Shown here: positions 54,123 to 62,963 of the stretch, in pieces
Numbering within the stretch: the first letter of the stretch is position 1
Layout: each line of letters starts with the position of its first letter
Source of the DNA: Sphingomonas sp. LM7
Lineage (GTDB): Bacteria > Pseudomonadota > Alphaproteobacteria > Sphingomonadales > Sphingomonadaceae
Length of the DNA stretch: 64,000 nt
NCBI RefSeq assembly: GCF_002002925.1
Contig: NZ_CP019511.1
Span: 1,364,001 to 1,428,000, forward strand
Reading direction: 5' to 3'
Notes under the pieces: generated by a model
Database searches by the model: none
Told to the model about the DNA's origin: nothing
Seen by the model: only the letters and a program-made list of their open reading frames with translations
Made by a program: the position numbers and the translations under genes

Positions 54123-55805
54123 TTATCCGGCGCCGCCGCGCAACCCCTTCACGGCATGATCGGCCGCGCGCGCGGTCAGCGCCATGAAGGTGAGCGAGGG
54201 GTTCACGCACGACACCGATGCCATCTGCGCGCCGTCGGTCACGTACAGGTTCGGCGCGTCGTGCGCCTGGCTCCAGCCGTTGAGCACCGACTTGCCCGGA
54301 TCGACGCCCATGCGCGCGCCGCCCATTTCGTGGATGGCGTCGCCGGGGACATGTTCGTCCTCGGAGCTGGTGACGTTGAGCAGCCCCGCGGCCTTGAGCA
54401 TCGCCTCACCCTGCGTTCGGGCATCGGCCATCATCTTGAGCTCGTTGTCGCGGAAGCGCACATCGAAGCGCATCAGCGGCACGCCGAAGCGATCGACTTT
54501 TCCGGCGTGCAGCGAGACGCTGTTGTCCTTGTAGGGCAGGCATTCGCCGAAGGCGCCCATGCCGAATTTCCAACCGCCATATTTGCGCATGCCGTGCTTC
54601 ATCGACGCGCCGAAGCCGACCGGCGATGCGGGATCGCGCCGCGCGCCGCCCTGATAACCATAGCCGCGCTTGAAGCCGACATCCTCGTTGCCGCCGATGT
54701 TGCGGAAACGCGGGATGTAAACGCCCCCGGGGCGCCGGCCATATTCGATAAGGTCGGTCATCCCCGGGATCTCGCCCTGGATCCCGACGCGGAAGATGTG
54801 ATCCATCACATATTTGCCGAGCGTCCCGCTCGCGTCGAAATGGCTGCGGCCGCTGCCCGGTGCGCGCGAGTTCATCAGGATCTGAGTCGACGCCATCGCC
54901 GACGCGCACAGGAAGACGAGGTCGGCATTGATCACTTCGGCCTGCCGCGTCTTCGCGTCGATGAAGCGGACTCCGGTGACGCGCTTCTTGGCGGCATCAT
55001 ATTCGAGGTTGGTGACCACCGCGTCGGACCGCAGCGTCAGCCGCCCCGTCGCGCGCGCGGCGGGCAGCGTCACTGCCTGCGTCGAGAAATAGGCGCCGAA
55101 CGAGCAGCCGTTGCTGCACTGGTTGCGGAACTGGCATTTGGTACGGTTCTGCTCGGGCTTATCCTCGGTCATGTTGGACAGGCGCGTATTGATCAGCTTG
55201 CGGCCCGGGAACTTGCTCTCCAGGTTCTGCTTGAGCCACTTCTCCGCAACGTTCATCGGAATGGGCGGCTGGAACTCGCTGTCGGGCAGATACGGCAAGT
55301 TTTCGCGCGAACCCGACACGCCGATATATTTCTCGACATAGCTGTACCACGGCGCGACGTCGTCATAGCCGATCGGCCACTCGCCATCGATCCCGTCGCG
55401 CTTGTTGGCGTCGAAGTCCTCCGGTGCCCAGCGGAAGCTCCAGCGCCCCCAGATCAGCGACTTGCCGCCGACCGCGCCGGGCCGGATCCAGTAGAATTTG
55501 TCGCCTTCGTCGAACGCATAAGGGTTCAGGCGGTCGTCATTGTAGAATTTCTGGTTGCTCGGCGCGACATAGCCGTGGCGCGCAATGAAATAGTCGCTGT
55601 CGGTCAGTGGCTTGGGCATGATGTTGCGCGCCGGTATCTCATATGCCGGCTTACCGTCATACGGATAGCCCTCGCCATGCTCGACCATCACGCCGCGGTC
55701 TAGCATCAGCACGCGCAGTCCCTTTTCGGTCAGTTCCTTGGCGGCGAAACCGCCGCTGACGCCCGAACCGATGACGATCGCATCGAACCTGTTGGTCGAA
55801 GCCAT
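54123..55805 (-). CDS. GMC-type oxidoreductase, glycoside 3-dehydrogenase-like
   Basis: The 560-residue flavoprotein has FAD motif AIVIGSGVSGG, a Cys-rich insert (KCQFRNQCSNGCSFGAYFST) and the GMC C-terminal MGGARMGVDPGKSVLNGW with NLYVTDGAQMASVSCVNPSLTFMALT. The closest named type is the LacA-like subunit that oxidises the C3 hydroxyl of glycosides, passing electrons to cytochrome c. Partners are encoded in the operon (subunit-3-like at 56671, cytochrome c at 59001). ATG 55805 follows GGGAAAG. Confidence 0.88.
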   Translation of the reverse strand: MASTNRFDAIVIGSGVSGGFAAKELTEKGLRVLMLDRGVMVEHGEGYPYDGKPAYEIPARNIMPKPLTDSDYFIARHGYVAPSNQKFYNDDRLNPYAFDEGDKFYWIRPGAVGGKSLIWGRWSFRWAPEDFDANKRDGIDGEWPIGYDDVAPWYSYVEKYIGVSGSRENLPYLPDSEFQPPIPMNVAEKWLKQNLESKFPGRKLINTRLSNMTEDKPEQNRTKCQFRNQCSNGCSFGAYFSTQAVTLPAARATGRLTLRSDAVVTNLEYDAAKKRVTGVRFIDAKTRQAEVINADLVFLCASAMASTQILMNSRAPGSGRSHFDASGTLGKYVMDHIFRVGIQGEIPGMTDLIEYGRRPGGVYIPRFRNIGGNEDVGFKRGYGYQGGARRDPASPVGFGASMKHGMRKYGGWKFGMGAFGECLPYKDNSVSLHAGKVDRFGVPLMRFDVRFRDNELKMMADARTQGEAMLKAAGLLNVTSSEDEHVPGDAIHEMGGARMGVDPGKSVLNGWSQAHDAPNLYVTDGAQMASVSCVNPSLTFMALTARAADHAVKGLRGGAG

Positions 55806-55828
55806 GATCTTTCCCTTTCGATGCCCGG

Positions 55829-56674
55829 TCAGAAACGCAGTGCGTGGAGCGTGTGGAAGCTGGTGGTGATGTCGGGGAGATAGGGCGCAGGCGCCCGATC
55901 GTTCTCGACATAGAAATGCTGGACCCCGGTGCTGCCCTTCAGCCTGAACAGCGATGCGAAATCGATCGTGCCCTGCCCTACGGCGGCCATGCTGCGGTCG
56001 GCGCGCATGTCCTTGACGTGATAGGCGTAGAGCCGGCCGGCGAGCCGATCGATCAGCGCCGCAGGGTTCTCGCCGGCGAAGATCGCCCAATATAGGTCAA
56101 GCTCGACCTTCACGAGCGCCGGATCGGTCTCCCTCAGGAACCGGTCGAACAGGCTGACGCCGCCCGGCTTGGCGGTGAATTCGAAGTCATGGTTGTGATA
56201 GGCGAAGCTCAGCCCGACCTTCTTCAGGTCCGCGGCGAAGCGATTGAAGTTGGGAAGCGCCGCCTGCCAGCCAGCCTCGGTGCGGTGCTCGTCAGTCATA
56301 TACGGCAGCACGACGGTGTCGGCGCCGAGGGTCTTGGCCATCGCCACCGACTGGTCGAACTTCTGGAGCAGCGCGTCATAGCCGATATGGACTGAGGGGG
56401 AGCGCAGCCCCAGCCGATCCATCGTCTTGCGCAGCAACGCGTGGTCCATGGCATCGTAGCCGCCACCGCCATATTCGACTTCGCGATAGCCGATGCGGGC
56501 GATCTTCTCGAGCGTGCCCACCGGGTCCTTCTCGAAGATGTCGCGCACCGTGTAGAGCTGGATCCCGATCGCCTTGAGCTGCGCGGCCGAAGCCGCCAGG
56601 ATCGGAAAACCGGCAAGGCCGAGCGCGGTGCCCGCGCCCACACCGGCGAGCAGATTTCTGCGGCTGAGGATCAT
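55829..56674 (-). CDS. Exported TIM-barrel isomerase/epimerase-like protein
   Basis: The 281-residue protein has an RR-type signal (LSRRNLLAGVGAGTALGLAG) and a sugar phosphate isomerase/epimerase barrel (GIQLYTVRDIFEKDPVGTLEK, FAYHNHDFEF, VKVELDLYWAIFAGENP, HVKDMRADRS). Metal residues are expected in the Glu, Asp and His at HNHDFEF, DLYW and HVKD. Its export places it with the periplasmic 3-keto-glycoside steps. Confidence 0.85.
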   Translation of the reverse strand: MILSRRNLLAGVGAGTALGLAGFPILAASAAQLKAIGIQLYTVRDIFEKDPVGTLEKIARIGYREVEYGGGGYDAMDHALLRKTMDRLGLRSPSVHIGYDALLQKFDQSVAMAKTLGADTVVLPYMTDEHRTEAGWQAALPNFNRFAADLKKVGLSFAYHNHDFEFTAKPGGVSLFDRFLRETDPALVKVELDLYWAIFAGENPAALIDRLAGRLYAYHVKDMRADRSMAAVGQGTIDFASLFRLKGSTGVQHFYVENDRAPAPYLPDITTSFHTLHALRF

Positions 56675-57240
56675 GCGGAATACACCTTGTTGATCTGGGA
56701 ATAGGGGAAGGCGCCGTTATATTCGCCGGGCACCGGCAGATATTCGCGCTCCTGGGTAATGCCGATCTCCGACGTGTAATAGCCGGTGATGACGAGCTGC
56801 CGGAACGCCTCGAAAAACTTCCCGCTTGAGGGCAGCTGCTCGTTCATCGCGAGGGTGAGCAGTGCATCCTGCTGGGCCGCGGTCGCCTTCGCGGCCGGGA
56901 CCTTATAATCCTGCTGACTGCGCGCCTCGATCGCGTCGAGCCCGGCAACGATCGGCACGCGGTCTTCGGGCTTGGCCCAGTCCGCGAGCAGCTTTTCGAT
57001 ATAGGCCGGCACGCCCGCGGAGATCGCGCCGGGGGTGTCGGTGGTCGGGATGACGCGCTCGCTGAGCGCGGTCATCAACGCGCGCTGGGCGGGGTTGAAC
57101 ACCGTCACACTCGGCGGCCCCTCGCTGATCACCGGTATGTTCGATCCCTGCACGGCGGCGGCGGCGCGCGCGATCGGCGCGAACAGCCCGGCACCGAACA
57201 TGCCGACCACGCCGGCCAGCGCGGTTCTACGGTCGATCAC
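56671..57240 (-). CDS. Gluconate 2-dehydrogenase subunit 3-like protein
   Basis: The 189-residue protein has a Tat-type signal (IDRRTALAGVVGMFGAGLFAPIARAA) and the subunit-3 domain (FNPAQRALMTALSERVIPTTDTPGA, YTSEIGITQEREYLPVPGEYNG). Such small subunits chaperone and export the flavin subunit of sugar dehydrogenases. It is the likely partner of the GMC protein. Overlaps both neighbours. Confidence 0.9.
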   Translation of the reverse strand: MIDRRTALAGVVGMFGAGLFAPIARAAAAVQGSNIPVISEGPPSVTVFNPAQRALMTALSERVIPTTDTPGAISAGVPAYIEKLLADWAKPEDRVPIVAGLDAIEARSQQDYKVPAAKATAAQQDALLTLAMNEQLPSSGKFFEAFRQLVITGYYTSEIGITQEREYLPVPGEYNGAFPYSQINKVYSA

Positions 57241-58064
57241 TTGCCCTCTCCTCCCAGATCGATCGCCGCTTCGGGGAGCGGACGAACCCAGATGTTGCGG
57301 AACGACACCGGCGAATCATGATCCTGCAACTGGATCGGCGCGGCGTCGGGATGCGCTTTGTAGCCGGCGACTTGCCGCCACACGGTGGTGCCGAGCATTG
57401 CCTGATGGTTCTGGACGAGCACGCCGTTCAGGAACGCAGTGACATAGGCCGGACGGACCAGCTTGCCGTCGGCGGCGAAGCGCGGCCGTTCGAACACCAC
57501 GTCATAGCTTTGCCATTCGCCGGGCTTGCGCGCGGCATTCGCCAGCGGCGGCCTCCAACCATAGACTGCGCCGACGGTGCCGTCGGCATAGGTCGGGTTC
57601 TGATAGCCATCGAGGATCTGCACTTCGTAGCGCTGCATGAACCAGATGCCGCTGTTGCCGCGATCCTGGGAGGCCTTGGTCGGCGGATTGGGCGAGCGGA
57701 ATTCGAGATGGAGCTGGACGTCGCCGAAGCTCTGCTTCGAGACGAGGTTGCTTTCGCCGCCGCTTGCCGCACGCGACGGGATGGTCATCGCGCCGTCTGC
57801 AACCGGCCAGGCGCCGCGGTCGGCGCGCCAGGCGTCGGTCGATGTTCCGTCGAACAACACGACTGCGTCGGCAGGTGCGCCGCCGGGAGCTGCGGCCGGA
57901 GTCACCATTACCGGCGCCGGGCGGTCGGCATCATGGACGCGCCATTTGCCGTCAGGCAACACCGGCGTGTCCTTGAACCCGGGTTTATCCTGTGCGCCAG
58001 CCGGAAGCGCGGCCAAGGCGGCGGCGCTTGCGAGCAGGCCCAATTTCGTGCGGATGGCGGTCAT
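57237..58064 (-). CDS. Exported DUF1080 (3-keto-disaccharide hydrolase) protein
   Basis: The 275-residue protein has a Sec signal (LGLLASAAALAALPAGAQ) and a DUF1080/LamG-like jelly roll (VVLFDGTSTDAWR, GDVQLHLEFRSP, GNSGIWFMQRYEVQILD, PIQLQDHDSPVSFRNIWVRP). This family is known to hydrolyse glycosides that were oxidised at C3. Next to a GMC/subunit-3 dehydrogenase this is the hydrolytic step. ATG 58064 follows GGGAGG closely. Confidence 0.9.
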   Translation of the reverse strand: MTAIRTKLGLLASAAALAALPAGAQDKPGFKDTPVLPDGKWRVHDADRPAPVMVTPAAAPGGAPADAVVLFDGTSTDAWRADRGAWPVADGAMTIPSRAASGGESNLVSKQSFGDVQLHLEFRSPNPPTKASQDRGNSGIWFMQRYEVQILDGYQNPTYADGTVGAVYGWRPPLANAARKPGEWQSYDVVFERPRFAADGKLVRPAYVTAFLNGVLVQNHQAMLGTTVWRQVAGYKAHPDAAPIQLQDHDSPVSFRNIWVRPLPEAAIDLGGEGK

Positions 58065-58075
58065 CCTCCCTCCCC

Positions 58076-58987
58076 TCATTGCGTATCGATTGCGCGATAG
58101 GCGGCGATCAGGCGGTCTTCGCCCGCGCGTCCGGCTATCGAATTGCCATGCTCCATGCCGATCACGCCGGCATAGCGGCGCGCGCGCAACCATTTGACGA
58201 TGTTGGCATAATGGATCTCGCCCGTGCCCGGCTCCTTGCGGCCCGGATTGTCGCCGAACTGGAGATAGCCGATCTCGCTCCAGCACATCTCCAGCGCGGG
58301 GATCAAATTCCCGGACTGGATCTGCTCGTGATACAAGTCTGCGAGAATCTTGACCGCGGGGCTGTTCGCGCCGCGCGCGATGGCGAAGCCCTGCGCGATC
58401 GTCTGCATGTATACGCCGGGATGATTGGTCCGCGTGTTGAGCGGCTCCATCACCATTGCCAGCCCATGCGGCGCGACGATGTCGCCCGCACGGCGCATTA
58501 CGTCGATGACGCGCGCGGTCTGTATGTCCTGCGGCACCTTCGGGTCCAGGAAGCCGGTGACGACGGTCATGTGCTTCGCGTCGAGGCGCTTGGCGACGTC
58601 GATCGAGCTGCGGATGTCGGCGAGAAAGGCCTCGCGATCGGCATCGTCATTGGCACCGAGCAAGGGCCGCGACTGCGCCCATTTCGGCATGCTGGCGACG
58701 AACACGCCCATCTTCATGCCGCGGTCGCGCAGCGCTTTGGCCATCTGCTCCTGCTCGGCGACAGTGCGGCTGCGCGCCTCATTGTCTTCCCAGGCAGTGA
58801 ACCCCTGATCGGCGGCAAAGGCGATCTGTTCGATCCGCCCGCCACGGCTGGCGAAGCTGCCCTCGTGCGGCGCATAGCCGAGCGAGAAGCGCGCCGCATT
58901 CGACGCGCGGCCCTGCGCGCCCGCCAGCGCCGGCGCGAGCGTCGAAGCGGCGCCCGCAGCCAGCAGGGTTCGGCGCGAGACCGTCAA
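58076..58987 (-). CDS. Exported hydroxypyruvate isomerase-like TIM barrel
   Basis: The 303-residue protein has an RR-type signal (VSRRTLLAAGAASTLAPALAG) and an isomerase barrel with metal-site segments MVMEPLNTRTNHPG, ILADLYHEQ and GEIHYANIVKWLR. It is paralogous to the other exported barrel of the operon. Its probable substrate is a 3-keto sugar or its product. Confidence 0.82.
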   Translation of the reverse strand: MTVSRRTLLAAGAASTLAPALAGAQGRASNAARFSLGYAPHEGSFASRGGRIEQIAFAADQGFTAWEDNEARSRTVAEQEQMAKALRDRGMKMGVFVASMPKWAQSRPLLGANDDADREAFLADIRSSIDVAKRLDAKHMTVVTGFLDPKVPQDIQTARVIDVMRRAGDIVAPHGLAMVMEPLNTRTNHPGVYMQTIAQGFAIARGANSPAVKILADLYHEQIQSGNLIPALEMCWSEIGYLQFGDNPGRKEPGTGEIHYANIVKWLRARRYAGVIGMEHGNSIAGRAGEDRLIAAYRAIDTQ

Positions 58988-59000
58988 GCGCGCACCACGA

Positions 59001-59390
59001 TCATTTCGCGCCTTCCGCCTTGAGATAGGCGATGATCGCCGCGCGCTTCGCCGGATCGGCCATGCCGATGGGCATGCGCGAGCCGGGGACCTTCTTGCCG
59101 GGTGCCGCGAGATATTCGCTGAGCGTCTTCTCGTCCCAGCGCAGCTTCGACGCCTTCATCGCCGGCGAATAGTTGAAGCCGGGCGTCGAGGCAGCAACAC
59201 GCCCGACCACGCCGTGGAGATTGGGGCCCAGGCCGTTCTTGCCGCCCTTCTGCACGGTATGACACGCCTTGCAGGTGGCGAATGCCGGCGGCGGCGCTGC
59301 CGGCGCGGTCTGTGCGATTGTGGGTGCGCCGGCGACCATAAGCGTCGCCGCAGCGACAGTCCCCGCTCCCAGGTACGCGAGAAGCTTCAT
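59001..59390 (-). CDS. Periplasmic c-type cytochrome
   Basis: The 129-residue protein has a Sec signal (AYLGAGTVAAATLMVAGAP) and one haem site CKACH, with Met ligand in SRMPIGM. It matches small class I cytochromes c of dehydrogenase complexes and should take electrons from the GMC enzyme. Its ATG overlaps the upstream gene (ATGA). Confidence 0.93.
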   Translation of the reverse strand: MKLLAYLGAGTVAAATLMVAGAPTIAQTAPAAPPPAFATCKACHTVQKGGKNGLGPNLHGVVGRVAASTPGFNYSPAMKASKLRWDEKTLSEYLAAPGKKVPGSRMPIGMADPAKRAAIIAYLKAEGAK

Positions 59391-60538
59391 TCATTCTCTC
59401 CCGGATCAACCATGGTCCATTTCTGGTCCGATTCTGCGTTCGCTATCACGGCCTCGATGAACAGCATCGTACGAAGTCCGTCAGTGACCCTCGGGAACCA
59501 GCGATCTTCGTCGCCGCCATGGATCGCCGCGGCGAAGGCGCGGTAAAGATTGGCGAAGGCTTCGATATAGCCTTCGGGATGGCCAGAGGGGGTGCGCAAA
59601 AGCTTCGCTGTGCCGTCCTGCAGCCCGGGTCCGCCAGCACGAACGATTTCGGCCGGACGATCGAGCCAACGCAAAACGAGCGTATTGGGCTCCATCTGCG
59701 ACCATTCGAGCCCGCCGCGCTCGCCGTGGATGCGCAGCTTGAGGCCGTTCTCCTCGCCTGCTGCAACCTGGCTCGCCTTGAGCAAACCGCGCGCGCCGCC
59801 CGCGAAGCGCAGCAGAGCGCTGACGTCGTCGTCCAGGCGGCGGCCTGGCACATGGGTGGTGAGTTCGGCGGACACCGACTCGACCTGCAGACCCGAAACA
59901 TGCTCGGCAAGCTGGAAGGCGTGCGTACCGATATCGCCCAGACAACCGCCGAGCCCGGCGCGCGCCGGATCGGTCCGCCATTCGGCCTGCTTGTTGCCGG
60001 CATTGTCGATCGGCTCGCTGAGCCAGCCCTGTAGATACTCCGCCTGGATCAGACGGATCTTGCCCAGGTCGCCGCGCGCCACGCGTGCCCGCGCCTCTTC
60101 GATCAGGGGATAGCCGCTATAGGTGAAGGCGAGTGCGAAGCGGCGGCCGCTGGCCCGCGCGGCGTCGGCAATTGCGCGCGCCTCCGCGACGCTCATCGCC
60201 ATCGGCTTTTCGCAGAAGACATGGAAGCCGGCTTCGAGCGCAGCGATCGCCATCGGCGCATGAAGATGGTTGGGCGTGACGATCGCGAGCGCATCGATCC
60301 GCGCATCGGCGGGCAGCGCGCGCTCACCCGCGATCATCGCGTCAAACGATTCATAGACGCGCCGGGTGTCGAGCCCGAGTGCGTCGCCGGTCCGCGCGTT
60401 GCGCCCGGCATCGGTGCTGAACGCGCCCGCCGCCAACCGCCACTCGCCGTCCAGCGCGGCCGCCATGCGGTGAACGGCGCCTATAAAGGCACCTTCCCCG
60501 CCACCCACCATGCCCAGCCGAAGCGCGCGCGCAGTCAT
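59387..60538 (-). CDS. Gfo/Idh/MocA-family oxidoreductase
   Basis: The 383-residue cytosolic protein has the NAD(P) motif LGMVGGGEGAFIGAVHR, VTPNHLHAPMAIAALEAG and the catalytic FCEKPMAMS lysine, plus DIGTHAFQLAEHV. It oxidises or reduces sugars, here probably the keto sugar delivered by the periplasmic part. Overlaps both neighbours. Confidence 0.9.
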   Translation of the reverse strand: MTARALRLGMVGGGEGAFIGAVHRMAAALDGEWRLAAGAFSTDAGRNARTGDALGLDTRRVYESFDAMIAGERALPADARIDALAIVTPNHLHAPMAIAALEAGFHVFCEKPMAMSVAEARAIADAARASGRRFALAFTYSGYPLIEEARARVARGDLGKIRLIQAEYLQGWLSEPIDNAGNKQAEWRTDPARAGLGGCLGDIGTHAFQLAEHVSGLQVESVSAELTTHVPGRRLDDDVSALLRFAGGARGLLKASQVAAGEENGLKLRIHGERGGLEWSQMEPNTLVLRWLDRPAEIVRAGGPGLQDGTAKLLRTPSGHPEGYIEAFANLYRAFAAAIHGGDEDRWFPRVTDGLRTMLFIEAVIANAESDQKWTMVDPGENE

Positions 60539-61590
60539 CAGGAAAGCCCGAGCAGCGCCCGGACCGCCTGGCGATCGGCCCCGCTCGCCGCGAAATCGTC
60601 GAAAGGCCGCTCGGTCAGCCGGATGATATGGTCGCGAATGAACGGCGCGCCTTCGCGGGCGCCATCCTCGGAGCGCTTGAGCGCGCACTCCCATTCGAGC
60701 ACTGCCCAGCCCGAATAGCCATATTGCGCCATCTTGCTGAAGATCGCCGTGAAATCGACCTGCCCGTCGCCGAGCGAGCGGAAGCGCCCGGCGCGATCCA
60801 CCCAGCTCTCATAGCCGCCATAGACGCCCGTACGCCCGTTCGGATTGAACTCGGCGTCCTTGACGTGGAAGCACGAGATGCGGTCGTGATAGCGGTCGAT
60901 GAAGTCGAGATAATCGAGCTGCTGCAGCACATAATGCGACGGATCGAACAGTATCCGCGCACGGGGATGTGCGCCGACCGCGGCAAGGAACCGCTCCCAG
61001 GTGGCGCCGTCGTGGATATCCTCGCCCGGATGAATCTCGAAGGCGCAATCGACGCCGGCGTCCTCGAATACGTCGAGGATCGGTAGCCAGCGCCGCGCAA
61101 GTTCAGCAAACGCTTCTTCGACCAGCCCGGCCGGGCGCTGCGGCCACGGATAGACATAGGGCCATGCCAGCGCACCGGAGAAGGTCGCGTGCGCCGACAG
61201 GCCGAGATTGGCGCTGGCCCGCGCGGCCAGCTTGACCTGCTCGACTGCCCAGGCCTGGCGTTCGGCGGGCTTGCCGTGCAGCTCGGCCGGAGCGAATCCG
61301 TCGAACAGTTCGTCATAGGCAGGGTGGACCGCGACGAGCTGGCCCTGGAGATGCGTCGACAATTCGGTGACTTCAATGCCGTGCCCGGCCAGCATGCCCT
61401 TGAGGTCGTCGCAATAGCCCTGGCTCTCCGCCGCTTGCGCAAGGTCGATCAGCCGCGGATCGCAGGGGATCTGGACGCCGGTATAGCCAAGCCCGGCCGC
61501 CCATCGGGCGAGATTCTCAAGCGTGTCGAATGGCGCTGCATCGCCGAGGAACTGCGCGAGGAAGATTCCCGGGCCCTTCATCGCCTTCAT
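60538..61590 (-). CDS. Cytosolic sugar isomerase/epimerase-like TIM barrel
   Basis: The 350-residue protein has no signal. The barrel shows FEIHPGEDIHDG, LFDPSHYVLQQLDYLDFI and FHVKDAEFNPNGRTGVYGGY, the metal-site pattern of the isomerase family, with VLEWECALK at the end. It probably works with the Gfo/Idh/MocA enzyme inside the cell. Overlaps neighbours by ATGA. Confidence 0.87.
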   Translation of the reverse strand: MKAMKGPGIFLAQFLGDAAPFDTLENLARWAAGLGYTGVQIPCDPRLIDLAQAAESQGYCDDLKGMLAGHGIEVTELSTHLQGQLVAVHPAYDELFDGFAPAELHGKPAERQAWAVEQVKLAARASANLGLSAHATFSGALAWPYVYPWPQRPAGLVEEAFAELARRWLPILDVFEDAGVDCAFEIHPGEDIHDGATWERFLAAVGAHPRARILFDPSHYVLQQLDYLDFIDRYHDRISCFHVKDAEFNPNGRTGVYGGYESWVDRAGRFRSLGDGQVDFTAIFSKMAQYGYSGWAVLEWECALKRSEDGAREGAPFIRDHIIRLTERPFDDFAASGADRQAVRALLGLS

Positions 61591-62837
61591 GCCGCGGCCT
61601 CCGTCCTGCTGTTGTCGCGGAAGGTGAGCTGGAACAGCAACGCAATCACCCCCGCCGCAATCGCCGGATACCACCACATGCCCTGCCAGTCGGTAATCGT
61701 CGGCGTCGCGGGCAACTGCTCGTAGAGCAACGCACCAATCTGCGAGCCGAGCAGCATGCCGACGCCATAAGTGAACAGCGTCAGCATACCCTGCGCCTGC
61801 GCGTTGACGCCCTTCGGCGTGGCGATCGTGCCGGTATAAATCGCGCCGGCGACGAAGAAGAAGTCGTAGCAGATGCCGTGCAGCGCGACGCCGAGATAGA
61901 CCGCCCATAGTCCAGCGCCGCCATCGCCGATCGCGAACAGCGCGTAGCGCAACGCCCACGCCGCCATGCCGACGAGGAGCAGCGGCTTGACCCCGAAGCG
62001 CCGGTACAGCCAGGGCATCGAGAACATGAACGCCAGCTCGGACATCTGCCCGATCGCCAGCGTGCCGCTGACATTCTCGATCCCCGCCGCGCCTACATAA
62101 GGTGACGCATAGGCATAATACATCGCCAGCGGGATCGAGATCAGCGTCGCGCACACGATGAAGACGAGGAACGAGCGCTGCCGCAACAGGCCGAACGCCT
62201 CGACGCAAAATACCTGACGGAGCACGCTTTCGTCGCGCGGCGCGTCCGGCGCGACGTTGGGCAAGGTGAAGCTGTACAGGCCAAGCGCCACCGAGACGAT
62301 TGCCGCGACAGTGAATATCTGCGGGCTGGCCGACAGTCCGAGCCACCCGATGATCAGCCCTGCGACGATCCAGCCCAGGGTACCGAACGCACGCACGAAC
62401 GGGAACTTGTCCGTGCGATCGCCGAAGCTCTTTAGTGCGATCGTATTGGCGAGCCCGACCGTCGGCATATAAAGGATCATATAGCCCAGCAGCAGCCAAA
62501 CGAAGCTGCCGCCGCCCTCCGGCGTGATCAGCGAGGGCAGCGCGAACAGGATCGCGCCGCCGATCAGGTGCAGGATCACCATCAGCATTTTCGGGCTTAG
62601 ATAGCGCGTAGCGACCATGCCGAGCAGGAAGGAACCGGCGATCGATGCGATCGGGCCGACCGAGAAGGCATTGCCGATCAAGCTGCCGATCCCGACGGTC
62701 TGCATCACCAGCCCGAGCGTGACCGCCCAGGCGCCCCAAACGAAGAACTGCATGAACATCAGCGCGCTGAGACGCCCCGTCAGCAGTGCCGATCCCGGGC
62801 GTACCGCGCCCGTCGATGCGCCTTCCGCAATGGCCAT
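61587..62837 (-). CDS. MFS transporter, NupG-like nucleoside/sugar permease
   Basis: The 416-residue protein has about 12 helices and reads like the NupG/Nuc_H_symport family (MFMQFFVWGAWAVTLGLVMQ, GVALHGICYDFFFVAGAIYT). It is the first gene of the operon and should import the sugar product. GGGAGG lies before its ATG; the repressor operator is 62 bases upstream. Confidence 0.88.
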   Translation of the reverse strand: MAIAEGASTGAVRPGSALLTGRLSALMFMQFFVWGAWAVTLGLVMQTVGIGSLIGNAFSVGPIASIAGSFLLGMVATRYLSPKMLMVILHLIGGAILFALPSLITPEGGGSFVWLLLGYMILYMPTVGLANTIALKSFGDRTDKFPFVRAFGTLGWIVAGLIIGWLGLSASPQIFTVAAIVSVALGLYSFTLPNVAPDAPRDESVLRQVFCVEAFGLLRQRSFLVFIVCATLISIPLAMYYAYASPYVGAAGIENVSGTLAIGQMSELAFMFSMPWLYRRFGVKPLLLVGMAAWALRYALFAIGDGGAGLWAVYLGVALHGICYDFFFVAGAIYTGTIATPKGVNAQAQGMLTLFTYGVGMLLGSQIGALLYEQLPATPTITDWQGMWWYPAIAAGVIALLFQLTFRDNSRTEAAA

Positions 62838-62898
62838 GCGCCATCCTCCCTTTATGCAGTTTCGCTGCTTTTCGACTCGAAAGCTATCGAGGTAAAAG

Positions 62899-62922
62899 TC
62901 CGATGTAAAGGATTACATCGGA
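62899..62922. promoter_or_regulatory. Perfect operator for the LacI-type regulator
   Basis: TCCGATGTAA pairs with TTACATCGGA around AGGA, a perfect 10-base inverted repeat. It lies between the divergent MFS operon and the LacI-type gene and is typical of a LacI operator controlling both. Confidence 0.85.
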
Positions 62923-62963
62923 TATCTGTCGACACGTTCTCCGACACGCTACATGAAGGCGCA

